From Sphingomonas sp. LT1P40 (lineage in GTDB: Bacteria; Pseudomonadota; Alphaproteobacteria; Sphingomonadales; Sphingomonadaceae), in the NCBI RefSeq assembly GCF_036663835.1, contig NZ_JAXOJT010000001.1, forward strand, positions 2,272,856-2,336,855: a stretch of 64,000 bases of DNA, read 5' to 3'. How positions within the stretch are numbered: the stretch's first letter is position 1; every line of letters starts with the position of its first letter. Below the pieces are notes generated by a model, which was not told where the DNA came from, searched no databases, and worked only from the letters and a program-made list of their open reading frames with translations. Positions 27,138 to 35,525 of this stretch are shown here, one piece after another. Position numbers and translations under genes: made by a program.

Positions 27138-28003
27138 TTCCGGTTCAGCCCGAACTCGCGAGTGTGGAGGCGCTCCTTCCAGCTGGACTCGAGCGCCACC
27201 ACCGCCTGCAGCTCGAGATCAGGCGAAGTGCGCTGCAGGATGCTGAATCTGAGATTCTCAGGCGCGGAGTTGCGCAACTCGCGGTTTCCGCCATGGCCAG
27301 TCTTCGCGTAATTGCGCCAGCGGCCGAGGATGTTGTCGCCGCCACAGGCGGAGCCGACATAGCCAACGGCACGTGCGGTATCATAAATAAAGTATATGCC
27401 ACGCCACTGCGCGAGCACTGTGTGCGAAGCTGGCGGCAGCGCCTGCAGCTCGCTCCAACTGAGGACCAGATCCTGCCAGTCGGGCATTTCGCGCACGAAC
27501 AGGCTGTGCGGGGCGATCGCATCAACCGCGAAGGTGCCCCGCCCTGCCCAGCGCCACCACAACTGATGGGGCTTAGGCCACGTCACCACCAGTCGACCGA
27601 TCCAGCCAGAATAATGGTCAAGTCGCTCCAGTTCGAACGCCAGACAATCGGGCATATCTTCCGATCTGCCTGTCATGCCTAGTGCCATTAGCTCTGCGTT
27701 GCCGGGGAGATTCCGGTAACCCTTGAGGTTGCAATTATCCCATCCGTTGATGCGGTAAATGCCAGCGAATGTTCCCGCTGCCGGTGAATTGCCGACAAAC
27801 GAAGCGATGTAGCGCGCCCGGGTCATCGCCTTTTCCAGCGGCTGCCATTGTACGCGCTGGTATGCGAGAAACAGGTCAGGCCGTTCGATCACGAGCCAGG
27901 GCAGCACCTTTCTCAGTTCCTTCTCAACCGGTGCGTGACGGACGACCAGAACTTCGTTGGGGTCGAGGCCGGCCAGCTCCAGCAGGGTCCGCAGGTCCAG
28001 CAT
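27134..28003 (-). CDS. GIY-YIG nuclease superfamily protein with unknown N-terminal domain
   Basis: 289 residues. The C-terminal ~95 residues form a GIY-YIG domain: GIYFIYDTARAVGYVGSACG, the Arg in ILGRWRNY, and a glutamate/asparagine in ALESSWKERLHTREFGLNRN at the end. The first ~190 residues (DPNEVLVVRHAPVEKELR, ARYIASFVG, WWRWAGRGTF) are a separate domain I do not recognise. GIY-YIG proteins cut or nick DNA; this type is scattered on accessory DNA in alphaproteobacteria and may belong to defence or mobile functions, which is inference. Same strand as the secreted protein downstream of its start (five-base gap). Confidence 0.78.
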   Translation of the reverse strand: MLDLRTLLELAGLDPNEVLVVRHAPVEKELRKVLPWLVIERPDLFLAYQRVQWQPLEKAMTRARYIASFVGNSPAAGTFAGIYRINGWDNCNLKGYRNLPGNAELMALGMTGRSEDMPDCLAFELERLDHYSGWIGRLVVTWPKPHQLWWRWAGRGTFAVDAIAPHSLFVREMPDWQDLVLSWSELQALPPASHTVLAQWRGIYFIYDTARAVGYVGSACGGDNILGRWRNYAKTGHGGNRELRNSAPENLRFSILQRTSPDLELQAVVALESSWKERLHTREFGLNRN

Positions 28004-28008
28004 GCGGC

Positions 28009-28488
28009 TTACAGATTAGCCTCGACCAACGACTTGAGCTTGTCCTTGGACAGGTATGGGCACTTCGCCATGTCTCGTTCGATCAGTTGGTTGGCGATCG
28101 CAGCCAACCCGTCACTGCCCGGCATCAGCAAGCTGGAGATATCCACGCGTCCATCCGCGTATAACACTGCCGCATATGGCTGTAGGCCGGCATATCCGCC
28201 TATGCCGTTGCGAGCGTTAAGCGAAAACATATAGGTCCAACGGACGGGCTTTCCGTCCTTCCATTTAATCTTCCGCGGCTCCGGGCACAGTGCGAAATCG
28301 CTGATCGTGCCGGGGTCTTTAAGATGTCGGCGCAGGCCCTGGAAGATCCGCGGCAGCGACGCGTCATGACCCACCTCAAGATGTTGGGTTAGGTCAGTAG
28401 ATGACTCTTTGGCGTTTGCCGCCGACGCGCCACACACTATCAACACAGCAGCGAGCAGCTGAATTATCGAAGTCAGGCCGTTTAACAC
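28009..28488 (-). CDS. Secreted protein of unknown function
   Basis: 159 residues from GTG 28488, chosen because AAAGGG lies six bases upstream and a signal peptide (SIIQLLAAVLIVCGASAANA) follows at once; the frame is open 51 codons further upstream without such features. Mature part is about 135 residues with two cysteines (FALCPEPRKIKW and AKCPYLSKDKL). I do not recognise a family. It ends five bases before the GIY-YIG start and so may be co-transcribed with it, being the upstream gene. Confidence 0.65.
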   Translation of the reverse strand: MLNGLTSIIQLLAAVLIVCGASAANAKESSTDLTQHLEVGHDASLPRIFQGLRRHLKDPGTISDFALCPEPRKIKWKDGKPVRWTYMFSLNARNGIGGYAGLQPYAAVLYADGRVDISSLLMPGSDGLAAIANQLIERDMAKCPYLSKDKLKSLVEANL

Positions 28489-29039
28489 CGCACACCCTTT
28501 GCCCAGCGGTGCACGGATCTGCCTTGACTTCCTCGTCGCACCTATGTCCTCTCGGGGCGACGGCCTGAAGCCGGATGTTGGAAACCTGATCAACGAACAG
28601 GCGCATGCGCCTTTACCGTTGCCGGCTGGACATGCGCGCATGCCACCCGGCCTTCAGCTTGAGCTGTTGACCGAGCGTCGTTGATGGGGTTTCCACGCCC
28701 CGCCTCCGGGCTTTCACCGAAGGCAGGGGCAATTTGCTCGCTACGCGTCGCGACGCAAGTCTATTCGATTATGAACTGCGTTATGCCGGGGTTAGTCCGG
28801 AACCTGCGTTTTGGGCTTAGGTCAGCTTTGCGCCCTCCTTCCGGTCGTTCACCAAGCGCTGAGGATTTTCCGAAAGCTGCCCATCAAGTAGCATTCACTC
28901 TGTGGTGAAACGATCCGCACGGTTGCCGCGATTGACGGGATCGTTACGGCACCGACTAATCGAGATTACTCAAATACATAGCGAAGCTAGTACGGTACAG
29001 TTTAATTCGCTGGTATCCTTTTCCCGCTAGCTCGGCGGG
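28489..29039. other. Intergenic region with nested palindromes
   Basis: About 550 bases without a convincing gene; a 75-codon open frame at 28681-28908 is not gene-like. The part 28558-28660 holds two perfect palindromes, AGGCGCATGCGCCT (28599-28612) and CATGCGCGCATG (28631-28642), flanked by CTGAAGCCGGATG and, inverted, CTGAAGGCCGGGTG. The part 28900-29030 is AT-richer and probably contains the promoter of the signalling run starting at 29040. Confidence 0.5.
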
Positions 29040-30641
29040 ATGGGCGGCAGTGACCAGAAGACGGGGATCGATTGGGCAAGCGTCGTTACGGCGGTCGCCG
29101 TGGCGGCCGCCGCGCTAGTCCTGGTCCGTTTGGGGCAGGCAGTAGTCATGACGGTCCTTGCAGCCGCGCTTATCCTCTCGTTGCTTTGGGTCGCACGACT
29201 GCGACGACTGATCCACTATCGCATTCCATCGGCTTTCGAGCCGGTGGCTGCTGAAGCCGACGGACGTAGCCGACGCACCTATGCAGCAGACGAACTTGCT
29301 ACCAACACAACGCGCCCCCGGGTTGAGGTGCACCCCGTCAGCGGTCTGCCAGTGCGAGAGTCGCTGGTTGATCGCATCAGGTCTGACCGGCAAGGGCTGC
29401 TCGGCGTTCTGGCCTTTGACGATTTCGATCGACTTTCGGCCTTCGACCCGATGCTCGCCGATCGCGTCTTTGCCGCATGCAGTTCGCGGTTGCGTTCGAT
29501 GACGCCGGCCGGACTTTTTCTATCGCATGTCGATCGAGGCTATATCGCCGCGTGGTTTGGCCCCGACATCGAGGATGCCGAGGCATGGGCGCAGCTTGAT
29601 GCCGTCGCATATGCGCTGGGCGAAGCGATCATCGACGGCGAAACTCAGGTCGTGCCGCAAGTCGCATTTCGGCTGGCGGCCTTTGATACAGACCAGGCGT
29701 TGTCACCGTCGGCATTCATCACGCGGACCGTGGCGTCGTTTGCGGTACTGAGCGGACCGGCGGTCAAAGCAGCAACACCGATTGTCGATCAGGCCGAGAT
29801 GGCACGCGACAGGTTCGAACTGGAACAAGACCTTCGCTTGGCAGTCGATCGCCGTGAGTTCCGTTTGGATTACCAGCCCTTGGTAGACGCATCGCAGGGA
29901 TGTGTAAGCGGTGCCGAGGCGCTAATCCGCTGGGAGCACCCGACGCGAGGCCTGATCTCGCCATCGCGTTTTGTGCCGATGATCGAGGCGATGGGTCTCG
30001 CGCAGGAGATGGGAATGTGGGCGCTCAATACGGCCCTGCGTGATGTCTGTGGATGGTCATCGGCCGGGCTTGGCCGTTTGCGCGTCGCGGTCAACGTATC
30101 GAGCCTTCAACTGGCCAATGACGACTTGCCGCAGTTGATCCTTCGGACACTGCAAAGTCACGGCGTGAGCGCCAGCCAGCTTGAGATTGAGCTGACCGAG
30201 AGTGTCGCGACCAGTGACACGGCGCACTGTTTAGCCATTTTCCAGGTGTTGCGCGCCATGGGCATCAAACTGGCGGTCGATGATTTCGGGACTGGTTATT
30301 CCGGTTTCAGCGTGCTGCGCTCGCTGGCGTTCGACAAGATCAAGATCGACCGCGAATTCGTGACGGATGTCGACAGCCGCAGCGATAGCCAGGCAATCTG
30401 TCAAAGCATCATTGCGTTAGGCCGCGGACTAGGCATTCGGATTCTGGCCGAAGGGGTAGAGCGGTTCGCAGAATATGAATGGCTGCGTCGCCATGGGTGT
30501 CACCATTTCCAAGGCTATTATTTCGGTCGACCGATGCCGAACCAAGAATTTCTCGATTTTGCGCGCGACCGCAATGCGCTGACCGAGCGCCTGTCCACGC
30601 GCATCGACGCAACCAAGATCCTAGAGAGACTGACCGCATGA
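29040..30641 (+). CDS. Membrane EAL-domain c-di-GMP phosphodiesterase with degenerate GGDEF
   Basis: 533 residues. Two close hydrophobic segments (about 13-55) anchor it, a degenerate GGDEF domain follows (about 115-235; the signature position reads DRGYIAAW, so no cyclase activity is expected), then a full EAL domain (260-515). EAL catalytic motifs are intact: GAEALIRW (E293), NVSSLQL, EIELTESV, DDFGTGYSGFS, KIDREFV, AEGVE and HFQGYYFG. It should degrade cyclic di-GMP at the membrane. First gene of the signalling run; its stop overlaps the start of the LysM lipoprotein gene (ATGA). Confidence 0.9.
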   Translation: MGGSDQKTGIDWASVVTAVAVAAAALVLVRLGQAVVMTVLAAALILSLLWVARLRRLIHYRIPSAFEPVAAEADGRSRRTYAADELATNTTRPRVEVHPVSGLPVRESLVDRIRSDRQGLLGVLAFDDFDRLSAFDPMLADRVFAACSSRLRSMTPAGLFLSHVDRGYIAAWFGPDIEDAEAWAQLDAVAYALGEAIIDGETQVVPQVAFRLAAFDTDQALSPSAFITRTVASFAVLSGPAVKAATPIVDQAEMARDRFELEQDLRLAVDRREFRLDYQPLVDASQGCVSGAEALIRWEHPTRGLISPSRFVPMIEAMGLAQEMGMWALNTALRDVCGWSSAGLGRLRVAVNVSSLQLANDDLPQLILRTLQSHGVSASQLEIELTESVATSDTAHCLAIFQVLRAMGIKLAVDDFGTGYSGFSVLRSLAFDKIKIDREFVTDVDSRSDSQAICQSIIALGRGLGIRILAEGVERFAEYEWLRRHGCHHFQGYYFGRPMPNQEFLDFARDRNALTERLSTRIDATKILERLTA

Positions 30642-31360
30642 AAGCGAACCTGAAATTTTTCGGTATTGCCGCGCTGGCGCTGTCCGTGGCCGCCTGCTCG
30701 GGCGGTTCCTCGCGCATCGCGTCTGCACCGCCACCGCCACCGGCAACGCCGGTAGCGGAAATCGATCAGATCAACGAATTGCTTCTGCAGGGTAACGACG
30801 GTGCGGCACGAAAGCGTCTGAAAGCAGTGTTGAAGCGCGACCCGATGAACGCTGGCGCCTTGCTCCTGCGGGATTCGATCGAGCGCAATCCAACCGAACT
30901 GCTTGGCCCGCAGCATTACCCCTATAGCGTTCGGTCTGGTGATACGATCACCAGTCTTGCCCAGCGCGTCCTGGGCAATCGGCACAAAGCGATCCAGCTG
31001 GCACGCTATAATGATCTAAAGCCGCCTTACGCACTTGGGCCGGGGCAGATTCTGCGGATGCCGGGCTTAGCGCCGCGAGTTGAGCCGGTTCGTCGACCGA
31101 TCACCGTCCCTGCGCGTTCGACGCCTGCAGCACCCACCGCCGATCCCAAACCGGCAGCCGCCAAGCCGACGGCGCGAACCAATCCTGCTGCCGCGCGGCA
31201 ATTCCGCACGGCCGGTCTGGCCGCACTGAACCAGGGCAACGTCACGCGTGCGGTTGGCATGCTCCGCCGCGCCGCCGCGGCCGATCCGGCCAACCCGGCA
31301 ATCGCACGCGACCTGGCCCGGGCGGAGCGCATTGCCGCAACCGTCCGTGCGAAAAAGTAA
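30638..31360 (+). CDS. LysM-domain lipoprotein with TPR-like repeats
   Basis: 240 residues from ATG 30638. Signal peptide ends in the lipobox SVAAC, followed by a proline-rich spacer. A short helical repeat region (DQINELLLQGNDGAARKRLK) precedes one LysM domain (about residues 97-145: YSVRSGDTITSLAQRVLGN to LGPGQILRMPG), then a Pro/Ala/Thr linker and a second helical repeat (AAARQFRTAGLAALNQGN). LysM binds peptidoglycan, so this is an envelope protein. It is coupled to the EAL gene and lies 74 bp ahead of the kinase. In T6SS clusters, lipoproteins are often linked to the kinase/phosphatase pathway, but I know no fixed name for this one. Confidence 0.88.
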   Translation: MKANLKFFGIAALALSVAACSGGSSRIASAPPPPPATPVAEIDQINELLLQGNDGAARKRLKAVLKRDPMNAGALLLRDSIERNPTELLGPQHYPYSVRSGDTITSLAQRVLGNRHKAIQLARYNDLKPPYALGPGQILRMPGLAPRVEPVRRPITVPARSTPAAPTADPKPAAAKPTARTNPAAARQFRTAGLAALNQGNVTRAVGMLRRAAAADPANPAIARDLARAERIAATVRAKK

Positions 31361-31434
31361 ATCCTTGCGGCACAATCGGTTAACTCGTCTGAAGTATAGG
31401 GAAAGCGCGGCATGCGTGGTGTGAGGGTGCAGAG

Positions 31435-33108
31435 ATGACGATGCTGGGGCGATATCGAATCGATTCGATGTTGGGCGAAGGCGCCATGGCCGAAGTCTAT
31501 CGCGCCCATGATCCTGATATTGACCGCACCGTGGCGATCAAGGTCCTGAAATCCGAATTCGCCCGGGATGCCGAGATCAACGGCCGGTTCCTGCGCGAGG
31601 CGCGTGCCGCGGGGGCGCTGAACCACCCCCATATCGCGACGATTTACGACGTCGGCGAAACGGATGGCATCGCCTATATCGCGATGGAATTGATCGACGG
31701 CCAGCCGTTGGACGAGCTTCTGCAAACCGAAGGTCGTCTATCTTATGAACGGGTATTGGCGATCGGCCGACAGCTCGCCGGCGCGCTCGGTTACGCCCAT
31801 AGCGCGGGCGTTGTGCATCGCGACGTGAAACCATCGAATATTCTCCTGTCCGCAGACGGCAAAACTGCGAAGCTTCTCGACTTTGGGGTAGCGCGGATTG
31901 GCGAGGTCGACGCCGCGACCGCGAATCAGCAAATGGCGCGCACCCAGGTTGGCCAATTGATTGGCACGCCCCGCTATATGAGCCCCGAACAGGCGCTCGG
32001 CCTGCCGGTCGATCATCGTTCCGACCTGTTTTCGCTGGGCGTCATCCTTTACGAAATGGTCACCGGCAAAGTCGCCTTTCCAGGCACGGCACTGGCGACG
32101 CTGGCGATCCAGATCGCGCAGGAAAAGGTTGAACCCATCGACCGGTCGGCGGCAGATTGCCCGCCAGGCTTTCGCTTCATCGTCGACAAGTTGCTAGCGA
32201 AGAAGCCCGAACAGCGCTTCGCCAGCGGCGCCGCGCTCGAGGCGGCGTTCGATCGCGAAATATCGGCGCGAAATGACGCACCCGCCGGTCGCCGGGGAGT
32301 TCCGCTGCGCATCAAGCTATCGGCGACACTCGCGATTGTGACCGCAATCAGCCTTTTCATCTGCGTCACGGTCGGTCTATCGCGTGAACGCTCGGCGTTG
32401 GAGCGCATGGCAATGATGTCCGGCAATTCAACGGCGACATTCATCACCAGCAACGCAGCCGTGCTGGCCGCCGACAATGCCGGTCTGCCCGTCGATCAGC
32501 AGGACTGGTCGGCGTTGCAGGCGTTCGCTGTAAGCGCCGGCCGCGATTCCGGGATTCGTGATCTGGTGATTGCAGATGCCGACGGGGTCATCCGCGCTGC
32601 GTCCGACCGCACACTCGTCGGTGCGCGCTACCGCCCGCCTACCGATGAAACGGTCATGCAAAGCGGGGCGATGCGCGCAAGTAGCATGCCGGACATGGGC
32701 CGGGGAGCGGGCATCCGCTTTGTCCAGCCTATTTCCTATGCCGGCGCGAACTTCGGCAAGGTCGATCTTGTGATGCGCCGCACCGCCCTGGATGGAGCGC
32801 TCAATGCCGCGCGCAATTCCATGCTGATTTTGTCAGCAGTCGTCATGCTGGTGGTGCTCCTGATCGGCTATCTCAGCGGTGCGATGGTTGCGCGCCCGCT
32901 CGCACGGCTGCGGCGTGCATTGGACGATGCCGCGGCCTCGGGCTTTCAACTGCGCATCTCGCATAATCGCCGCGACGAGATTGGCGCTGTGTTCGACGCA
33001 TTCAATCGGGCCGCGGTTACGTTGGAAAATCGTCTGGCTGGACCGCATGACGATGCAAAAGCAATGTTAGCAACACGGATCGCGCGTTCGACGAAAATCG
33101 CAGCTTAG
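31435..33108 (+). CDS. Transmembrane Ser/Thr protein kinase with periplasmic sensor and C-terminal HAMP
   Basis: 557 residues. Residues 8-275 are a Hanks-type kinase with every key residue: GEGAMAEVY glycine loop, K36 in VAIK, HRDVKPSN (D130), DFG (D149) and the activation-loop GTPRYMSPEQAL. Helix 1 at 295-315, a periplasmic stretch of about 145 residues with a Cache/PAS-like pattern (LVIADADGVIRAAS), helix 2 at about 462-484, then HAMP (485-535) and a short tail. Finding HAMP at the end with no output domain after it is unusual; the signal would have to reach the N-terminal kinase. Context with an FHA protein and PP2C phosphatase makes it the PpkA-like member of a threonine-phosphorylation module. 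Confidence 0.9.
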   Translation: MTMLGRYRIDSMLGEGAMAEVYRAHDPDIDRTVAIKVLKSEFARDAEINGRFLREARAAGALNHPHIATIYDVGETDGIAYIAMELIDGQPLDELLQTEGRLSYERVLAIGRQLAGALGYAHSAGVVHRDVKPSNILLSADGKTAKLLDFGVARIGEVDAATANQQMARTQVGQLIGTPRYMSPEQALGLPVDHRSDLFSLGVILYEMVTGKVAFPGTALATLAIQIAQEKVEPIDRSAADCPPGFRFIVDKLLAKKPEQRFASGAALEAAFDREISARNDAPAGRRGVPLRIKLSATLAIVTAISLFICVTVGLSRERSALERMAMMSGNSTATFITSNAAVLAADNAGLPVDQQDWSALQAFAVSAGRDSGIRDLVIADADGVIRAASDRTLVGARYRPPTDETVMQSGAMRASSMPDMGRGAGIRFVQPISYAGANFGKVDLVMRRTALDGALNAARNSMLILSAVVMLVVLLIGYLSGAMVARPLARLRRALDDAAASGFQLRISHNRRDEIGAVFDAFNRAAVTLENRLAGPHDDAKAMLATRIARSTKIAA

Positions 33109-33117
33109 GAGCGGGAA

Positions 33118-34131
33118 ATGTACATGCTTCAGCTCTTTGATCGCGCCAACGAAGTTCAGCCAATTGACGCGCGCCTGTTGCGTGAGGGGGTGCTGCGGAT
33201 TGGGCGGGACAGTGCGGCGGACTGGTCAATCGTCGATCCGGACTTCGAAATCTCCAGGACTCATTGCGAACTCATCGTTGTTGGCGACGGCGTGAATGTG
33301 CGTGCCTTGGGCACGAACGGCGTATTTAACGAGGAAGGCGGAACGCGCTTTCCCGATGCCATCGACGTACCGGTGCCGCTCCCGGCAATTTTGAGGTTCG
33401 GACGATACCGGCTGCGGGTCAGCCACGCACCCCATGGAGACGTGCCATCAGACATGGCGCGCACGATGGTGCTCACGCCACCGCTCGGCACGTCGACAGA
33501 AGTGCCTGACAACTGGATCGATGCGAAACTTACCCAGCCGATGGGCGGCGGTTCGTTGCTTGAGGCGTTCTGCGATGGTGCCGGGCTCGATGCCTCGTTG
33601 CTGTCCAGCGAAGACCCGGCCGAAGTGCTCAGGCGCGCTGGCGCGGTGTATCGCCAGATGGTGCTTGGCATTGGCGATTTGATGGCCGAGCGTGATCGCG
33701 CGCGGGAGCGTTACAAACTCACTCGCACGACGATTGGCGGCGCGAACAACAACCCGTTCAAATGGGCGCCCACCCAGCGGCTCGCCGTCGACCTTCTGCT
33801 TGCCGGATCCGGCCGCTTCCTGTCGGGGCCTGCAGCATTGCAATCGTCGTTCCGCGACATCAAGCGCCACCTGATTGCAACCTTTGCAGGCTTGCACGGC
33901 AGCTTACGCGCTGCAGTAAACACGTTCGATCCCAAGTCGCTGGACGAAGCGGTGGGTTCACGCGCAACGCTGTTGAAGAGCCGTGCCGCAGTTCAGGCTG
34001 AAGATGTCGCCAAGCGCCATGCCCACCTCATCGAGCAACTGGATCACGGCGAGGGCGGGTCCTTGGATCACGCCTTTGTCACGGCTTATGATCGCGCTGA
34101 AATGACAATCGGCCGGGATGAGGTCCGTTGA
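33118..34131 (+). CDS. tagH: T6SS-associated FHA domain protein (TagH/ImpI-like)
   Basis: 337 residues. N-terminal FHA domain (about residues 20-100): LRIGRDSAADWSIVDPD, ISRTHCEL and TNGVFNEEG supply the Arg, Ser/His and Asn that bind phosphothreonine. The C-terminal domain (about 140-290) matches TagH: LLEAFCDGAGLDASLL, YRQMVLGIGDLMAERDRARE, NPFKWAPTQRLAVDLLL and SSFRDIKRHLIATFAGLHGS. In known T6SS the phosphorylated Fha protein triggers assembly of the secretion machine. Begins nine bases after the kinase; TGA overlaps the next gene's TTG start. Confidence 0.92.
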   Translation: MYMLQLFDRANEVQPIDARLLREGVLRIGRDSAADWSIVDPDFEISRTHCELIVVGDGVNVRALGTNGVFNEEGGTRFPDAIDVPVPLPAILRFGRYRLRVSHAPHGDVPSDMARTMVLTPPLGTSTEVPDNWIDAKLTQPMGGGSLLEAFCDGAGLDASLLSSEDPAEVLRRAGAVYRQMVLGIGDLMAERDRARERYKLTRTTIGGANNNPFKWAPTQRLAVDLLLAGSGRFLSGPAALQSSFRDIKRHLIATFAGLHGSLRAAVNTFDPKSLDEAVGSRATLLKSRAAVQAEDVAKRHAHLIEQLDHGEGGSLDHAFVTAYDRAEMTIGRDEVR

Positions 34132-34865
34132 GACTCCAATCGCGCCGAGACGTTTCGCTGAGGGACGCGGTGCGCGCGTATTCGGTTGCGCGCAGCCACG
34201 TTGGACTGGTTCGCAAAATCAATGAAGATCGGGTCTTTGATTGGCCTGATGGTGAGGTCTGGGCGGTTGTCGATGGAATGGGCGGGCACCGTGGTGGGGA
34301 TCTCGCCGCGCAGTCGGCGGTTGATAGGTTGCGCAAGCTGACGGTATCGATCGAGCCAATCACACCAGCGGCAGTGACGACCGCTCTGGATCAGGCCAAC
34401 ATCGAAATTGCAGACCGCAACGCATCTTTGGGCGAGGAAGCCGGGGCGACGGCAGTCGTTCTGAGCCGTCACGGCGCCACTGCCACGATCGCCTGGGTAG
34501 GCGACAGTCGCTGCTACCGGATCCGAAACGGGGATATCGAATTGCTAACGCGTGATCACAGCGTTGTGCAAGAGCTAATCGACGCCGGATTGCTCACCAG
34601 TGAATCAGCCAGTCATCATCCACATTCGAACGTCATCACGCGCGCGCTTGGAGTTGAGCGACACTGTACGATCGATGTTCGGGAGGTCGAGCTGATCGAT
34701 GGCGACATTTTCTTGCTATGCTCCGACGGACTCTCCCGGTCGCTGCGCGATACAGATTTGATCGAGGACGATCTTGAGGCATCGGCAGACAGGCTTCTCA
34801 AGAATGCGCTTTACCGAGATGGTGGCGATAACATCTCACTTATAGTGGTAAGGTTCTGCAATTGA
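34128..34865 (+). CDS. pppA: PP2C-family protein Ser/Thr phosphatase (PppA-like)
   Basis: 245 residues from TTG 34128, which overlaps the FHA-gene stop (TTGA) and has GATGAGG four bases upstream. All PP2C metal-binding acids are present: NEDRVF (D34), VDGMGGH (D49), VGDSRCY, CSDGLSRSL (D200) and GGDNISL (D234). It should reverse the kinase's phosphorylation of the FHA protein, as PppA does in Pseudomonas. It ends the five-gene signalling run. After it comes about 300 bases without genes and then genes on the other strand. Confidence 0.92.
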   Translation: MRLQSRRDVSLRDAVRAYSVARSHVGLVRKINEDRVFDWPDGEVWAVVDGMGGHRGGDLAAQSAVDRLRKLTVSIEPITPAAVTTALDQANIEIADRNASLGEEAGATAVVLSRHGATATIAWVGDSRCYRIRNGDIELLTRDHSVVQELIDAGLLTSESASHHPHSNVITRALGVERHCTIDVREVELIDGDIFLLCSDGLSRSLRDTDLIEDDLEASADRLLKNALYRDGGDNISLIVVRFCN

Positions 34866-35160
34866 TCGCGTGATCAAGGGCGGTTGAAGAAATCGTACTA
34901 GGCTGTTGGATCAGCACTCTATTATAGCAGGACCTGAGTGTACGGCAGGTTTTTCAAGCTACGTACCACAACCCGCCTGTCGGCAAACGGCCCAGTTCCT
35001 GCCATCCGCCTTCGATGGCTAGGAATGACTGATTTTGGGCCGAATGCAGTCAGGCAGGTTCTAGACAATATGCTGCGGATAGCCGCCATTGCGTCCCATA
35101 CGCGGGCCTGAGCCGGATACCGCCCAGAGTTGAGTTTGCGCAGTAGCTCTCCCCCGTTGA
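34866..35160. other. Intergenic region after the phosphatase gene
   Basis: About 295 bases. An 89-codon minus-strand frame covers most of it but is Arg/Ser-rich without recognisable motifs or ribosome site, so I do not call it. No hairpin with a T-tract is obvious after the phosphatase stop. Confidence 0.4.
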
Positions 35161-35514
35161 TCAGACGAAGAGAAACAGTCTGAATGTCCAAACGCAGCGT
35201 GTGTTGATGTCAGCGTCGCTACCGCCATCGGGTCGCTGGGCCGGAGGAAGCAGCAAACAGCCGATGCTGTGCGGTGGAAGGCTGCGGTCGCGGCGGCTTG
35301 GCGTGGCCGGCAAGCGGCGACCAAAATCGCTGGGCAACGCATGTCGCCGATAATCGGCATGCCAGCCAATGCGATAGTGTCGCGGAACCACTCTCCACCG
35401 CCCGTCAGCGCGGAACAGCTCTCCTCCGCAACGCGCGCAATTGCTGAAATAATATCCCTCGTTCCAGATGATCCGAGTACCGGGACGATGACGCACAAGG
35501 CAGCGCGCGAACAT
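35161..35514 (-). CDS. Small zinc-ribbon-like protein
   Basis: 117 residues from ATG 35514, with AAGGG close upstream. The first half looks genuine: IIWNEGYYFSNCARCGGELF then WRVVPRHYRIGWH, a pattern (GYYFS, CxxC, basic VVPR/VVW stretch) I associate with small sphingomonad proteins of unknown role. The second half (from about residue 55) is Arg/Pro/Ser-rich and low in information; a frameshift or a shorter ancestral protein is possible. It starts 12 bases after the MraZ-like gene, which suggests one transcript. Confidence 0.55.
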   Translation of the reverse strand: MFARCLVRHRPGTRIIWNEGYYFSNCARCGGELFRADGRWRVVPRHYRIGWHADYRRHALPSDFGRRLPATPSRRDRSLPPHSIGCLLLPPAQRPDGGSDADINTRCVWTFRLFLFV

Positions 35515-35525
35515 ACCCTTGCCCT

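Noticed and set aside
28681..28908. 75-codon open frame before the EAL gene
   Set aside because: No ribosome site, Arg/Pro/Ser-rich, no family features; lies in the palindrome-bearing gap.
29040..34865. A full type VI secretion cluster
   Set aside because: Only the regulatory proteins are present; no structural T6SS gene was recognised on either side within the window.
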